64,000 bases of DNA from Flavobacterium sp. SUN052 (GCF_028867935.1 NZ_JAPQNS010000001.1:1591284-1655283), one strand, 5' to 3'; numbered from the stretch's first letter, positions 51,462-61,566 are shown. Translations and numbers: made by a program. Notes: generated by a model not told the origin, from the sequence alone.

Positions 51462-53444
51462 TTATTTCAGAAGTGGCGCATGGATTTGCCGGAGCGTTTC
51501 AACAGGGATTTTAATCACTTCCCGGTCATACGTCAACAGGCCATTTACCTCGCCTTCTACGTCGGTAGTTTGGGTGTACACAGCTGCCGATAGGGCTTGT
51601 TTCTGATAGTATTCCACAATTTTGGCGTATTTTTTCCGGTAAGCCGCCAGTGTTTCTTCAGCCGACTGATAGGTCTGGTAACCCCAGTTTCGCATTTCGG
51701 GATTCCACAAATGACCCTGAACAGGCCAGCCAATACCGCCGAATTCGCCAATAACAACCACCCGGTCGGTTTTAGGGTCGGGGGCGTTCGGTTCAGGCTG
51801 GTAGGTATGAATGTCGTAGAACTCGCCGGTGTTACGGTCGTTCCAGCCGCTTGCTGCATTAACGGTCCGGCTAGGGTCGATTCTTTTTACCCAGGCCGAT
51901 AGCCGGTCGGTGTCGAACTGTCCCCAGCCTTCATTATGCACTACCCAGGTCACAATGCTGGGGTGATTGTGCAGTTGGTCGAGCATCCGCCGAAATTCCA
52001 GTTCATATTGCTCAACCGCTTTCGATCGGCGCAATGGCTCTGTTTTGTCGCCAACGCTCTCCTGCTGTCCCGCCATAAACCCGGAGGGCATATCCTGCCA
52101 CACCATTATTCCCATTTTGTCGCAGAGATAATAGTAGCGCTCCGGCTCAATTTTGATGTGCTTACGCAGCATGTTAAATCCTGACTTTTTCAGAAAGTCG
52201 ATTTCAAACGCCATTGCTTCATCGGAAGGGGGAGTTAGCAAACCACCCGGCCACCAGCCCTGATCGAGCGGTCCATTCTGAAACACAAATTTATTATTGA
52301 GCAGTAACACTGGCTGATTAGCAGCTCCCGACCCGGCAACTTTACCGATCGAAATTTTCCGCATGGCAAAATAACCGGTGACGGCATCGAGCGGGGAGCC
52401 AGTTACCGGGGCACTCGAGTACGCAGTTTGTTCAGCGGTTTCGCCACGGCGGGGACGCTGGTTGTTGGGCTTACCTGCAAAAGGATCAGTTACAGTTACT
52501 CCTTCAACGCGTAGATTATAGAGAAACGGACTATCTGGAGACCAAAGTTTTGGGTTCTGAATACGCAGGTAAGCAGTACGTCCTTCGCGCACAAGCGCCG
52601 TTGATATAGATTGTGTGCCGTCGAGGGCCGTTATTCGGATGGCCGAAGTAGGGTTGTCTGACGGGCGGTTCATTAACACATCGACCCGTACTCGCCCCGA
52701 ATCCAGTTCCGGCGTAACGCGCACTTCTTCAATGTGTCGTTCGCGTGGAACGGGCTCCATCCAGACGGTTTGCCAAATACCCGACACCGGCGTGTACCAG
52801 ATACCCCTTGGGCTGAGCAACTGCTTACCCCGTGGCTGCTCACCGGTGGATGTGGGGTCTGTCACTCCCAGTAGAAGTTGATTGGAACCGTTGACGAGAT
52901 AGTCGGTTAAGTCGAAACTAAACGCATCGGAGCCACCCGTGTGCGCTCCCACATAAGCGCCATTTACCCACAAACCACACTCATAATCAACAGCTCCAAA
53001 ATGAAGCAGAACTCGCTGGCCAGCCCACTGAGCCGGAATAGTCACGTTTCGCCGATACCAGAGCCGCTGATCAGGCGTGAGCGATTTGGTGACTTTAGAC
53101 AAGGTCGATTCAACGCAAAACGGCACCAGAATCTGCCCCTGAAACGAGCCTGGCGCTGCACTGTTTTTGGACGCAATGGCATAATCCCACATCCCATTGA
53201 GGTTGAGCCATTGCTGCCGCACCATCTGGGGTCGGGGGTATTCGCGCCAGGCGTTTTCGGGCGTCACCTGCTTTTCCCAACGGGTCAGAATCGGGGCCAC
53301 GCGTGGTGCAGCAATACTCACCGATGCTGGAGCCGCGCTTGTAGTGGCCGTGGCGGGCGTCGACTGCGCCCGTCCGTTGGTTGGTACGGAAAAATTAACC
53401 AGGACTGTACATCCTGCGAAAAGTAGCGTTCTAAACGGAGTCAT
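51462..53444 (-). CDS. Exported glycoside hydrolase family 2 protein
   Basis: A 660-residue secreted glycosidase with a signal peptide (about 1-26). Order of domains: sugar-binding jelly roll (about 80-235, with WYRRNVTIPAQW and RGIWYTPVSGIWQTV), immunoglobulin-like domain, then the TIM barrel. The catalytic pair is visible: acid/base E505 in VVHNEGWGQFD and nucleophile E567 in VVIGEFGGIG. Members hydrolyse beta-galactosides, beta-glucuronides or beta-mannosides; which one is not readable. It stands alone, with a palindrome after its stop. Confidence 0.92.
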   Translation of the reverse strand: MTPFRTLLFAGCTVLVNFSVPTNGRAQSTPATATTSAAPASVSIAAPRVAPILTRWEKQVTPENAWREYPRPQMVRQQWLNLNGMWDYAIASKNSAAPGSFQGQILVPFCVESTLSKVTKSLTPDQRLWYRRNVTIPAQWAGQRVLLHFGAVDYECGLWVNGAYVGAHTGGSDAFSFDLTDYLVNGSNQLLLGVTDPTSTGEQPRGKQLLSPRGIWYTPVSGIWQTVWMEPVPRERHIEEVRVTPELDSGRVRVDVLMNRPSDNPTSAIRITALDGTQSISTALVREGRTAYLRIQNPKLWSPDSPFLYNLRVEGVTVTDPFAGKPNNQRPRRGETAEQTAYSSAPVTGSPLDAVTGYFAMRKISIGKVAGSGAANQPVLLLNNKFVFQNGPLDQGWWPGGLLTPPSDEAMAFEIDFLKKSGFNMLRKHIKIEPERYYYLCDKMGIMVWQDMPSGFMAGQQESVGDKTEPLRRSKAVEQYELEFRRMLDQLHNHPSIVTWVVHNEGWGQFDTDRLSAWVKRIDPSRTVNAASGWNDRNTGEFYDIHTYQPEPNAPDPKTDRVVVIGEFGGIGWPVQGHLWNPEMRNWGYQTYQSAEETLAAYRKKYAKIVEYYQKQALSAAVYTQTTDVEGEVNGLLTYDREVIKIPVETLRQIHAPLLK

Positions 53445-53532
53445 TGAAACGTACGATTGTTTTAGTACGTAAGGTCAACCTCCCCCCTATTACTACTTAT
53501 TGGTGATGCATTTCCTTTCGCCTATTTCTCTA

Positions 53533-54933
53533 TTACTGATTCACGGGCATTAGTCTATACAGGAATCCTGGATCTTCAACGGCTACATAGATATACCCAT
53601 CTGGGCCCATTTTCACGTTCCGAAGTCGCCCGATGTTTTTGAGCAGATTCTCTTCTTTCACTACCTTATTTCCCGACAACACGCACCGGTTCAGATACTG
53701 AAACCGCAACGAGCCAACGAGTAAATTATCCTTCCAGCCGGGGTATTTGTTTCCCTCAACAAATGCCATTCCCGACGGGCCGATTGATGGAAGCCAGTAC
53801 GTTAGTGGCTGTTCCATACCCTCTTTAGCCGTCAGATTCGTGATGGGCTTGCCGTCGTAATTGATACCATAACAAATGACTGGCCAGCCGTAGTTTGCTG
53901 CTTTTTTGATGATATTTATTTCATCGCCACCGCGTGGGCCGTGTTCATTCGTCCAGATTGCCCCCGTTTGTGGGTTTCGCGTCATTCCCTGCGGATTCCG
54001 GTGCCCGTATGAATAAACGGAACCGTGAGCATCGCCCTTGCCAACAAACGGGTTATCTGCCGGAATCCGGCCATCATCGTGCAGTCGGTGAATTTTACCG
54101 GCATCACGATCCAGAAACTGGGGGTTTATTTTTTCACTACCCCGGTCACCTACTGATACGTACAGATACCCCTGCTTGTCGAATGCCAATCGCGACCCAT
54201 AATGATGACGGGTTTTGGCGTAGGGAAGTGCTTCAAAAATGGTTTTCTGATCGGTCAGTGTATTACCCGACAGCTTTGCCCGCATCACTGCTGTAGTCGA
54301 CATCTTTTGGTCGCCTTCCATTTTCATGGCCGAATACGACATATACACGAAGCCGTTCTGCGCAAAATCAGGATGCAGCGCCACGTCTAATAGACCGCCC
54401 TGCCCCTCGACAAGTACTGTTGGCCCACCAGTGACCAGTGCTTTCTTACCACCTTTACCTACCCGATACACCTCACCATTACGGTCTGTCACAAGCATAT
54501 CTCCGTCGGGTAAAAAGGCCATTCCCCAAGGCGATTTCATACCGCTGGCCACGGTATCTAACTTAACCGTTTGCCCCTCCGACGAAAACACGTTAGAAGT
54601 TGGTTTACTGGCAAATTTGTATTTGTCTACATCTTTAAGGCTTTCCAGAATAAGGTCGGCCATTTCGCTTACCTCCTGCTCCGACAAAACCGCTTTCCAT
54701 GTTGGCATTCCCAGATCAGGGTAACCTTCCGAAATGCTTTTTGTGAGGTCGGATTTGGCTTTGCCGTGTTTCCACTGGCGATCAACAAAAGCTTCTACTT
54801 TTTCGCCGTGACAGGATGCGCAGTAGGTCTGGTAGTTTTCACGTGCGGGTTTCGCAGCGGGCATTTTTCCAACCCAAAAACTGCTTAACAGAACTATGGC
54901 AGCGAAGGCGGCACCAACGAGGTAGCGTAACAT
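53533..54933 (-). CDS. PQQ-dependent sugar dehydrogenase with N-terminal cytochrome c domain
   Basis: A 466-residue exported protein. After a signal helix (about 3-22) comes a small cytochrome c domain with the heme site CASCH (C38-H42) and a likely Met ligand in DLGMPTWKA. The rest is a six-bladed propeller of the soluble aldose dehydrogenase (GDH-B/YliI) type: SPWGMAFLPDGDMLVTDRNG, then HHYGSRLAFDKQGYLYVSVGD, RNPQGMTRNP, WTNEHGPRGGDEIN. It oxidises aldose sugars with PQQ, and the attached heme can pass electrons on. No PQQ synthesis genes are in the window. Confidence 0.92.
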   Translation of the reverse strand: MLRYLVGAAFAAIVLLSSFWVGKMPAAKPARENYQTYCASCHGEKVEAFVDRQWKHGKAKSDLTKSISEGYPDLGMPTWKAVLSEQEVSEMADLILESLKDVDKYKFASKPTSNVFSSEGQTVKLDTVASGMKSPWGMAFLPDGDMLVTDRNGEVYRVGKGGKKALVTGGPTVLVEGQGGLLDVALHPDFAQNGFVYMSYSAMKMEGDQKMSTTAVMRAKLSGNTLTDQKTIFEALPYAKTRHHYGSRLAFDKQGYLYVSVGDRGSEKINPQFLDRDAGKIHRLHDDGRIPADNPFVGKGDAHGSVYSYGHRNPQGMTRNPQTGAIWTNEHGPRGGDEINIIKKAANYGWPVICYGINYDGKPITNLTAKEGMEQPLTYWLPSIGPSGMAFVEGNKYPGWKDNLLVGSLRFQYLNRCVLSGNKVVKEENLLKNIGRLRNVKMGPDGYIYVAVEDPGFLYRLMPVNQ

Positions 54934-54981
54934 AGAGATGGGGCGTTATTTATACTGGAAGAATTTAAATGGCTTTATTTA

Positions 54982-56754
54982 CTATGCCGTTACCAGCTCT
55001 TTGCGCTCGCCAATTTGCTGACGCCACATAGCATAATATAGTCCCTTCTGCTCTAAAAGCTCCTCATGACGGCCCTGCTCGGCGACATGCCCCTGCTCCA
55101 GCACGAAAATTCGGTCAGCATGCAGAATGGTACTTAGGCGGTGAGCAATCAGAATAGTTATGTGCTGGCGCGAACCCGATAGTTGCCGTACCGTGCGGCC
55201 AATTTCTTCTTCAGTAAGCGAGTCGAGAGCCGATGTAGCTTCGTCGAAGACCAGCAGTGCCGGTTTGCGAAGAAGCGCACGGGCGATACTCAGCCGCTGT
55301 TTTTCACCCCCGGAAACTTTTACCCCGCCCTCGCCAATAACGGTGTCGAGCCCTTGCGGAGCGCGAGACAGCAGCGAGTGAGCAGCTGCCTGATGCAAGG
55401 CCGTCAGGCATTCTTCATCGGTGGCATTGGGCGCTACGAAACGCAGGTTTTCGCGGATGGTTCCGGCAAAAAGCTGAGTATCCTGCGTTACAAAGCCGAT
55501 TTGCTCCCGAAGTTCATCAAGATTCACCTCAGCGCCAGGAACACCATTGTACAAAATTTGCCCCCGTAATGGCTTGTATAAACCCACCAGCAACTTAACA
55601 AGGGTAGTCTTACCCGAACCGCTGGGTCCAACAAAGGCAACCGTTTCTCCCACTTTTGCTTTAAACGAAATCCCATCTAACGCTGGTGTCTCGGCCGTGA
55701 GGTGTTTGAAACGAACGTCTTCAAAAGCCAGCGTCTGAATTTCCCCAACGGGTTGCGGATGGGCTGGCTGAACGTCGCGGGGAGTATCCAGAATTTGTTG
55801 GAAGTTAGCCAGCGAGGCTTCGGTTTCGCGGTAAATGTTGATGATGTTTCCTAGCTCCTGCAAGGGGCCGAAAATGGCAAAGGAGTATATGAACAGGGAG
55901 AAAAATTCACCCACGGTGATCTCACCCCGCACCACCAGAAACAACATGAGCAACATGATGGCGTTGCGTAACAGGTTCACAAACGTACCCTGCACAAATG
56001 ATAACGAGCGGATGTAACGAACCTTCTTGAGTTCAAGCTTCAGGATTTTATCGGTCGTGGCATTCAGGCGTTCGGTTTCCTGCTGGGCCAGTCCGAGGCT
56101 TTTCACCAGTTCAATGTTGCGAAGACTTTCGGTCGTTGAACCAGCCAGTGCCGTGGTTTCGGCCACAATCGTCTTCTGAACGGTCTTAATTTTCTTACTC
56201 AGCAGCGAACTCACAAATCCCAGCAACGGAATAGTCAGGAAGTAAGCGGGGGCAATGGGCCAGTAGACCGTAGCCGCGTACCACATCACAAAAATGATCC
56301 CCACCACCGATGTAAACAGGACGTTCACAAACGACTGAATCAGCTTCTCCACATCGGAACGCACCTTTTGGAGCTTACCCAATGTTTCGCCTGACCGCTG
56401 ATCTTCAAAAACCTGGTATGGTAGCTCCAGCGAATGACGAAGGCCATCGGTATAAAGCCGGGCTCCCAGCCGCTGGGTAATCACGTTGACGTAATAATCC
56501 TGAAAGTTCTTGGCAATGCGGCTGACCATTGCCACGCCCAACGCCTGTAAAATCAGAATACCCGCTCCGTTCTTGAGAAATCCCCAGAAGTCAATAGAGC
56601 GAAGTGTGCCACCCGGTTTTACAACATACTGGTCAATAATTTTCCGAAAGATATACGGATCGAGCAGCGAGAAAATCTGGTTGATGGCCGCCAGCAACAG
56701 GGCAAGAATCAGCAGACCCCAATAACGACGTAAATAACTGTATAGTAATTGCAT
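54982..56754 (-). CDS. ABC transporter, fused permease and ATP-binding protein
   Basis: A 590-residue half-transporter of the MsbA/MdlB exporter type. Six transmembrane helices fill about residues 10-310. The nucleotide-binding domain follows: Walker A GPSGSGKT at 376-383, Q loop FVTQDTQLF, signature VSGGEKQR near 480, Walker B LLVFDEATSALD at 500-511 and switch His in IAHRLST. It probably works as a homodimer that exports lipids, drugs or peptides; the substrate is unknown. It is divergent from the Uma2 gene. Confidence 0.95.
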   Translation of the reverse strand: MQLLYSYLRRYWGLLILALLLAAINQIFSLLDPYIFRKIIDQYVVKPGGTLRSIDFWGFLKNGAGILILQALGVAMVSRIAKNFQDYYVNVITQRLGARLYTDGLRHSLELPYQVFEDQRSGETLGKLQKVRSDVEKLIQSFVNVLFTSVVGIIFVMWYAATVYWPIAPAYFLTIPLLGFVSSLLSKKIKTVQKTIVAETTALAGSTTESLRNIELVKSLGLAQQETERLNATTDKILKLELKKVRYIRSLSFVQGTFVNLLRNAIMLLMLFLVVRGEITVGEFFSLFIYSFAIFGPLQELGNIINIYRETEASLANFQQILDTPRDVQPAHPQPVGEIQTLAFEDVRFKHLTAETPALDGISFKAKVGETVAFVGPSGSGKTTLVKLLVGLYKPLRGQILYNGVPGAEVNLDELREQIGFVTQDTQLFAGTIRENLRFVAPNATDEECLTALHQAAAHSLLSRAPQGLDTVIGEGGVKVSGGEKQRLSIARALLRKPALLVFDEATSALDSLTEEEIGRTVRQLSGSRQHITILIAHRLSTILHADRIFVLEQGHVAEQGRHEELLEQKGLYYAMWRQQIGERKELVTA

Positions 56755-56922
56755 AAAATATTGGCGAAAATTGGGCGTGGTGGTTTATCTGGCCCGTTGC
56801 CAATGCAACAAAAAGTAGTTCGTTTTGGGTCGTTGACGAGTGAAAAACAGGACGCAACACCCCTATTTTGTCAACAGTCTTTAAATGATTAGATTTGCTT
56901 CATACTCAATGCCCCACTAGCT

Positions 56923-57504
56923 ATGCAATTGCCCCTAAATATTCCCCAACTCGACCGCTTCTCTGATGAAGAACTTGTCCGCTTTTGTCTGGCAAATCCT
57001 GATCTGAAAATTGAACGTGACGAGACCGGTGCCCTTTATATTGACATGTCTCCAACCCATCTGCTTACCAGTTCCAATAATAGCGAACTAAATACCGAAT
57101 TTGGCCTCTGGAACCGCAAAACCAAAGCGGGGAAAGTTTTCGATTCTAACGGTGGTTTTTTCCTTCGAGATAAATCCATGAAGGCTCCCGATGTAGCCTG
57201 GGTGCGCCGGGACAGATGGGATGCTCTGACCCCTGCCCAAAAACGCTCCTTCCCTTACCTTGCTCCCGATTTTGTGCTGGAACTCGAAAGCGATTCAGAC
57301 AATATCAACGAGTTGAAGCATAAGATGGAAAAGTGGCTGGCCAACGGCGTTCGATTAGGCTGGCTGGTTTCTCCGCGTGAGTTGCAAACATACATCTACC
57401 GACCCGGCCAATCTGTTGACATAAAAAGTTTCGCAGAAACACTTACCGGAGATCCTGTCTTGGTTGGCTTTGAGACTGTTTTGGGAAATATTCTAGAAGT
57501 ATAA
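56923..57504 (+). CDS. Uma2 family (DUF820) putative endonuclease
   Basis: A 193-residue protein of the Uma2 group, which has a PD-(D/E)xK nuclease-like fold. The catalytic-type residues show in MKAPDVAWVRRD, FVLELESDSDNINELKHKM and the following RLGWLVSPRE. These proteins are very numerous in cyanobacteria and Bacteroidota and have no proven job. It stands alone between divergent and convergent neighbours. Intact, usual length. Confidence 0.92.
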   Translation: MQLPLNIPQLDRFSDEELVRFCLANPDLKIERDETGALYIDMSPTHLLTSSNNSELNTEFGLWNRKTKAGKVFDSNGGFFLRDKSMKAPDVAWVRRDRWDALTPAQKRSFPYLAPDFVLELESDSDNINELKHKMEKWLANGVRLGWLVSPRELQTYIYRPGQSVDIKSFAETLTGDPVLVGFETVLGNILEV

Positions 57505-57522
57505 GATTCTTGGACTGACTCA

Positions 57523-59052
57523 TCACCTCCGCAAACGCTTCACCGCCAACCTAACTGTATCGCGTTCAACCACAGCAATAATTCCTAAGTAGAGTAAAAA
57601 CAGGGCAAGGTGGTAGGGCACCGATATCCATAGATTGGGGATTTTTATGAATCCTGCTCCGTAGATCAGCAAGCCAGCCGTCCCAATATAGAATAGAGCT
57701 GATCCAACATGATAAGGAACTGGATGATGCAGTTCGCCGAGCCAGTAGCACATCACAGTCATGGCGAGGGTTGAGATCAAAAAAGCCCATGCACAGCCCA
57801 TGTAGCCCATCCGTGGGATCAATACAATATTGAGCACAACGGTAATTACGGCCCCAACCACGGTTATGAGCGTTCCATACTTGGTTTTATCGCTGAGCTT
57901 GAACCAGAACGAAATGTTGTAATATATCCCAAGCAGCAGGTTGGCCAGCAACAGAATAGGTACCACGCCCAGGCCAGTTCTATATCTGGGATCTCTCAAC
58001 AAAAGGCCCACTACGTCGAGGTTCAGGCTTATACCCACCCACAGAACTACGCATACAATCACGAACCACTTGGTAACATCCGCCAGCAGTTTAGGCGAAT
58101 TTTTATCCTCGGCCCGGCTAAAAAAGAACGGGTCGGCCGCAAACTTGAACGAATTGATGGCAAGAGCCATGAAAATAGACAGTTTCAGACAGTTCCCATA
58201 AATACCTAACGCATCCTCAGACGTAAAGCCAGGGTAGAAGCCCTCGGGGAGAAAACGCCGGAGTAGCAATCGGTCGGTAAGTTGATTGACCACGCCCGAT
58301 AAACTGGTGAGCATAATCGGAAATGAATAAACAAGTAGCGGTTGTACCACTGTCCACTTGAAGGTGAACTGGAAACCAACAAATGCATCGCGCAGAATCA
58401 GAAAATACAACCCATTAGCAATCAGGTTAGCCAGAAAAATATAGCCAGCTCCAATCTCTCGTCGGTAAATAAACGAGGCCAGCGGTTGTAAAGCGGGCAG
58501 ATAGCGGCCTTCGGTGATGTCTTTGCAAAAAACAATGAAGAAGACGCACAAGCCTACGTTAATCAGAATATTGATGACCTTGGCCCGTACAAACCGTTTT
58601 GCCTTGTTCTCGACCCGCAGGCGGGCAAATGGAATGGCAACAATGGCATCAATCGCTAGCAGCAACGCCGACCACGTTATAAACCGTTCCTGACCGGGAT
58701 AATTTAGAAGCTGAGCGACTTGAGGAGCAAATGCAACGATCAGTATCGTTGGCAAGATACTGGCGACTAAAACAATGCTGGTTGTCCGGTTGAATATTTG
58801 AACTCGCTCCTCCGCATTTTCTACGCCTTTGGCTCGGGCTGCAAACCGAAAAAACGCCGTTTCCAGACCCAGTGTATAAATGGCCATCAACACCCCAATC
58901 CAAGCGTACAAATTCACGTTCGACGACAGTTCCGAAGGTTCCTGGAAAGCATAGGTTTGAATGGGAACCAGCGCAAAGTTGATCGACCGGGCCAGAATAG
59001 TGCTGAGACCGTAGAGTGCCGTATCGCTGGCGAGTTTCTTAAAAGTACTCAT
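57523..59052 (-). CDS. Polysaccharide flippase (Wzx/MATE-like membrane protein)
   Basis: A 509-residue membrane protein with about 13-14 helices, of the MVF/polysaccharide transport superfamily. I chose the ATG at 59052 (MSTFKKLASDTALYGLSTIL); the longer frame from 59112 adds residues that overlap the promoter region. Early blocks LARSINFALVPIQTYAF and AWIGVLMAIYTLGLETAFFRF are typical. It should flip lipid-linked glycans across the inner membrane for surface polysaccharide assembly. It is divergent from purH, with promoter elements for both in the gap. Confidence 0.92.
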   Translation of the reverse strand: MSTFKKLASDTALYGLSTILARSINFALVPIQTYAFQEPSELSSNVNLYAWIGVLMAIYTLGLETAFFRFAARAKGVENAEERVQIFNRTTSIVLVASILPTILIVAFAPQVAQLLNYPGQERFITWSALLLAIDAIVAIPFARLRVENKAKRFVRAKVINILINVGLCVFFIVFCKDITEGRYLPALQPLASFIYRREIGAGYIFLANLIANGLYFLILRDAFVGFQFTFKWTVVQPLLVYSFPIMLTSLSGVVNQLTDRLLLRRFLPEGFYPGFTSEDALGIYGNCLKLSIFMALAINSFKFAADPFFFSRAEDKNSPKLLADVTKWFVIVCVVLWVGISLNLDVVGLLLRDPRYRTGLGVVPILLLANLLLGIYYNISFWFKLSDKTKYGTLITVVGAVITVVLNIVLIPRMGYMGCAWAFLISTLAMTVMCYWLGELHHPVPYHVGSALFYIGTAGLLIYGAGFIKIPNLWISVPYHLALFLLYLGIIAVVERDTVRLAVKRLRR

Positions 59053-59109
59053 TGAAAGGTTTGTTGTACAAGTTGCGATACGGGTCAAAAGACTGTATAG
59101 CATTTGACG

Positions 59110-59117
59110 CAAAGATA
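59110..59117 (-). promoter_or_regulatory. -7 element for the flippase gene
   Basis: The minus strand reads TATCTTTG, 57 bp before the start. The nearest TTG upstream leaves a 23-nt spacer, longer than ideal, so only moderate support. Confidence 0.4.
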
Positions 59118-59126
59118 CGCCCTCGG

Positions 59127-59157
59127 TTGGCTTGTCGGTACAAGGGGCTTATCTTTG
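59127..59157 (+). promoter_or_regulatory. purH: Promoter of purH
   Basis: TTG at 59127-59129, a 20-nt spacer and TATCTTTG at 59150-59157 match the Bacteroidota consensus, 24 bp before the ATG. The leader is short. Confidence 0.7.
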
Positions 59158-59181
59158 CGCGATTCTCCATTAATCGTTTCA

Positions 59182-60699
59182 ATGAAAAAAGTCTCTTCTG
59201 CCCTACTATCGGTCTATTATAAGGACGGCCTCGAACCCATTGTCCGCCTTTTACACGAACAGGGCGTAACGCTCTATTCAACAGGTGGTACACAAACGTT
59301 TATCGAGCAGTTGGGCATCCCCGTAACCGCTGTTGAAGACCTGACGGGTTATCCGTCTATTTTTGGTGGACGCGTTAAAACGCTGCACCCAACTGTTTTT
59401 GGCGGCATTTTGTACCGGCGCAACCTACCCGAAGATGTGGCCCAAGCCGAGCGGCACAGGATTCCAGCCATCGATATGGTGGTTGTCGATTTATATCCAT
59501 TTGAGGAAACAGTTGCTTCAGGAGCATCGGCCGAAGATATCATTGAAAAAATAGACATTGGAGGCATATCACTAATCCGGGCGGGAGCCAAAAATTTTGC
59601 GGATACGCTGATCGTCTCCTCGCGAAATCAATATGCTGATGTATTGCAGATACTGACCGAAAAGAACGGTGCGACAAACTTGGACGACCGTCGTCGGTAT
59701 GCTCAGGAAGCTTTCGCCACCACCTCGCATTATGACACTGCCATAAACACCTATTTTCTCGGTGATTCGGCGCCAGGTGATAAAAACACAAGTGAAGGGG
59801 TTGTGCTTCGTTACGGCGAGAATCCTCACCAGCAGGCCACGTTCCACGGCGATTTAGACGCCATGTTTGATAAATTACATGGCAAAGAACTGTCGTTCAA
59901 TAACCTGGTCGATGTGGATGCCTGCATTCAGCTGATTGATGAATTCGACGATTCTTCGGCGGCTTTTGCGATTATCAAGCATACCAACGCCTGTGGAGTA
60001 GCTACCGCCCCTACCCCCAAAGAAGCGTACCTGAACGCGCTCGCCTGTGACCCGGTGTCGGCTTTCGGCGGGGTGGTGGTGACCAATAAACCCGTTGATC
60101 TGGAAACCGCCGAGGAGTTGAACAAGCTGTTTATGGAGATTCTGATTGCCCCTGACTTTGCACCCGAAGCGCAAGCGTTGTTGCAATCGAAAAAGAACCG
60201 GATTCTACTTCGTCGTAAACCCGTTACGATGCCTACCAAGCTAGTGAAAACTATTCTGAATGGTATATTGGAGCAGGATAAAGACAACCGTACTGAAACC
60301 GGCGCTGACTTCAAAGTTGTAACCCAAAAAGCACCGACCGAAAGTGAAGTACGGGCGCTGGAGTTTGCGCTGAAAGTCTGCAAGCATACCAAGTCGAACA
60401 CAATTGTCTTAGCGAAAGAAGGGCAATTGTTAGCTAGTGGTGTTGGTCAAACATCGCGTGTGGACGCCTTGAAACAGGCTATCGAAAAGGCGCATTCATT
60501 TGGTTTCGACCTAGCGGGTTCGGTCATGGCCTCCGATGCGTTTTTCCCTTTCCCCGACTGTGTCGAAATTGCGGGTAATGCCGGTATTACAGCCGTTGTC
60601 CAACCGGGCGGTTCTATCCGTGATCAGGACTCCATCAATTACTGCGATGAACACGGTCTGGCAATGGTTACAACAGGCGTCCGGCATTTCAAACATTAA
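59182..60699 (+). CDS. purH: Bifunctional AICAR transformylase/IMP cyclohydrolase
   Basis: A 505-residue enzyme that carries out the last two steps of purine synthesis: formylation of AICAR, then ring closure to IMP. I chose the ATG at 59182 (MKKVSSALLSVYYKDGLEPI); the longer frame would start inside the promoter. The N-terminal cyclohydrolase domain has YSTGGTQTFIEQLG and GGRVKTLHPTVFGGIL. The transformylase domain has IIKHTNACGVAT and the C-terminal ASDAFFPFPDCVEIAGNAG, then QPGGSIRDQD. Length is normal. It leads a small plus-strand run with plsC-like and gatC. Confidence 0.97.
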   Translation: MKKVSSALLSVYYKDGLEPIVRLLHEQGVTLYSTGGTQTFIEQLGIPVTAVEDLTGYPSIFGGRVKTLHPTVFGGILYRRNLPEDVAQAERHRIPAIDMVVVDLYPFEETVASGASAEDIIEKIDIGGISLIRAGAKNFADTLIVSSRNQYADVLQILTEKNGATNLDDRRRYAQEAFATTSHYDTAINTYFLGDSAPGDKNTSEGVVLRYGENPHQQATFHGDLDAMFDKLHGKELSFNNLVDVDACIQLIDEFDDSSAAFAIIKHTNACGVATAPTPKEAYLNALACDPVSAFGGVVVTNKPVDLETAEELNKLFMEILIAPDFAPEAQALLQSKKNRILLRRKPVTMPTKLVKTILNGILEQDKDNRTETGADFKVVTQKAPTESEVRALEFALKVCKHTKSNTIVLAKEGQLLASGVGQTSRVDALKQAIEKAHSFGFDLAGSVMASDAFFPFPDCVEIAGNAGITAVVQPGGSIRDQDSINYCDEHGLAMVTTGVRHFKH

Positions 60700-60726
60700 T
60701 TGCTGAGCGGCTAGTTCGATTTACTT

Positions 60727-61482
60727 ATGCGTTTGCTCTACACAGCCTATTGCGCCGTCCTGTTTTCAGCACTGTTTGTGCTGTTTTTTCCGTTCATCTT
60801 TCTGTGCATTCAGTGGGATGGCGGTCGTCGGTATGCGCACGAGGCTGTGCGGATAATGGGCCGTATTTTTTTCTTGCTGATCGGCATGCCAATCAAGGTT
60901 GACTGGCGGTTTCGCCCCGACCCCAAACAGGCTTACGTATACTGTGCCAACCATTTTTCGTATCTCGATATTGCCGTGACGGGGGTGGTAGTTCCCGGTT
61001 TTTACGCTTACATTGGCAAAAAGAGCGTCAAAAATATTCCGCTGTTTGGCTATATGTTCGCCCGGCTCCACATCATGGTCGATCGTGATGCTGCCCGGAG
61101 CCGGGCTTATTCACTCAATAAGTCGATCAGAACACTTGCATCGGGCCGGAGCATTATCATTTTTCCAGAAGGCGGCATCAGCGCGCAGGAACCTCCTAAA
61201 ATGACGTATCCATTCAAAGATGGTGCCTTCATTATGGCCATTCAGCAGCAAGTGCCGCTGGTACCGCTTACCCTGGTGAACAATTACGAGATTCTACCAG
61301 ATAAATATCCCATTCGAATGCACTGGGGCAGTGTCAAGGTGGTTTTCCACGAACCGATTCCCACCACCGGACTTACCCAGGCCGATATGCCTGCCCTTAA
61401 AGAACAAGCTTTTCGCATCATTGATGCGGAGCTACATGCCTATTTAAAGGGTGACGGTCTGACGATTCGGAAAGTGAATTAG
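60727..61482 (+). CDS. 1-acyl-sn-glycerol-3-phosphate acyltransferase-like protein (PlsC family)
   Basis: A 251-residue membrane-associated acyltransferase. An N-terminal hydrophobic helix (about 8-28) anchors it. The catalytic NHFSYLD motif has H76 and D81, and the second block is IIIFPEGGIS. These enzymes acylate lysophosphatidic acid or other lysolipids to make membrane phospholipid. It lies 27 bp after purH on the same strand. Its stop codon is inside a long hairpin. Confidence 0.92.
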   Translation: MRLLYTAYCAVLFSALFVLFFPFIFLCIQWDGGRRYAHEAVRIMGRIFFLLIGMPIKVDWRFRPDPKQAYVYCANHFSYLDIAVTGVVVPGFYAYIGKKSVKNIPLFGYMFARLHIMVDRDAARSRAYSLNKSIRTLASGRSIIIFPEGGISAQEPPKMTYPFKDGAFIMAIQQQVPLVPLTLVNNYEILPDKYPIRMHWGSVKVVFHEPIPTTGLTQADMPALKEQAFRIIDAELHAYLKGDGLTIRKVN

Positions 61483-61541
61483 TGAAAGAGCGGTTCACAG
61501 TATCAGCCACTCTTTCACTCTCCGAATCGTCGGACCGTCAC
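61451..61541. repeat. Hairpin spanning the plsC-like stop codon
   Basis: GTGACGGTCTGACGATTCGG (61451-61470, coding) pairs with 61522-61541 with one mismatch. A second nested pair, AGTGAAAGAG (61481-61490) and CTCTTTCACT (61510-61519), closes the loop. CTCTTTCA units repeat after it. It may end transcription or stabilise the mRNA. Confidence 0.7.
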
Positions 61542-61566
61542 TCTTTCACTCTTTCACTCTTTACAC

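Noticed and set aside
61541..61566. CTCTTTCA repeats as a CRISPR array
   Set aside because: Units are adjacent and short, with no spacers and no cas genes in the window.
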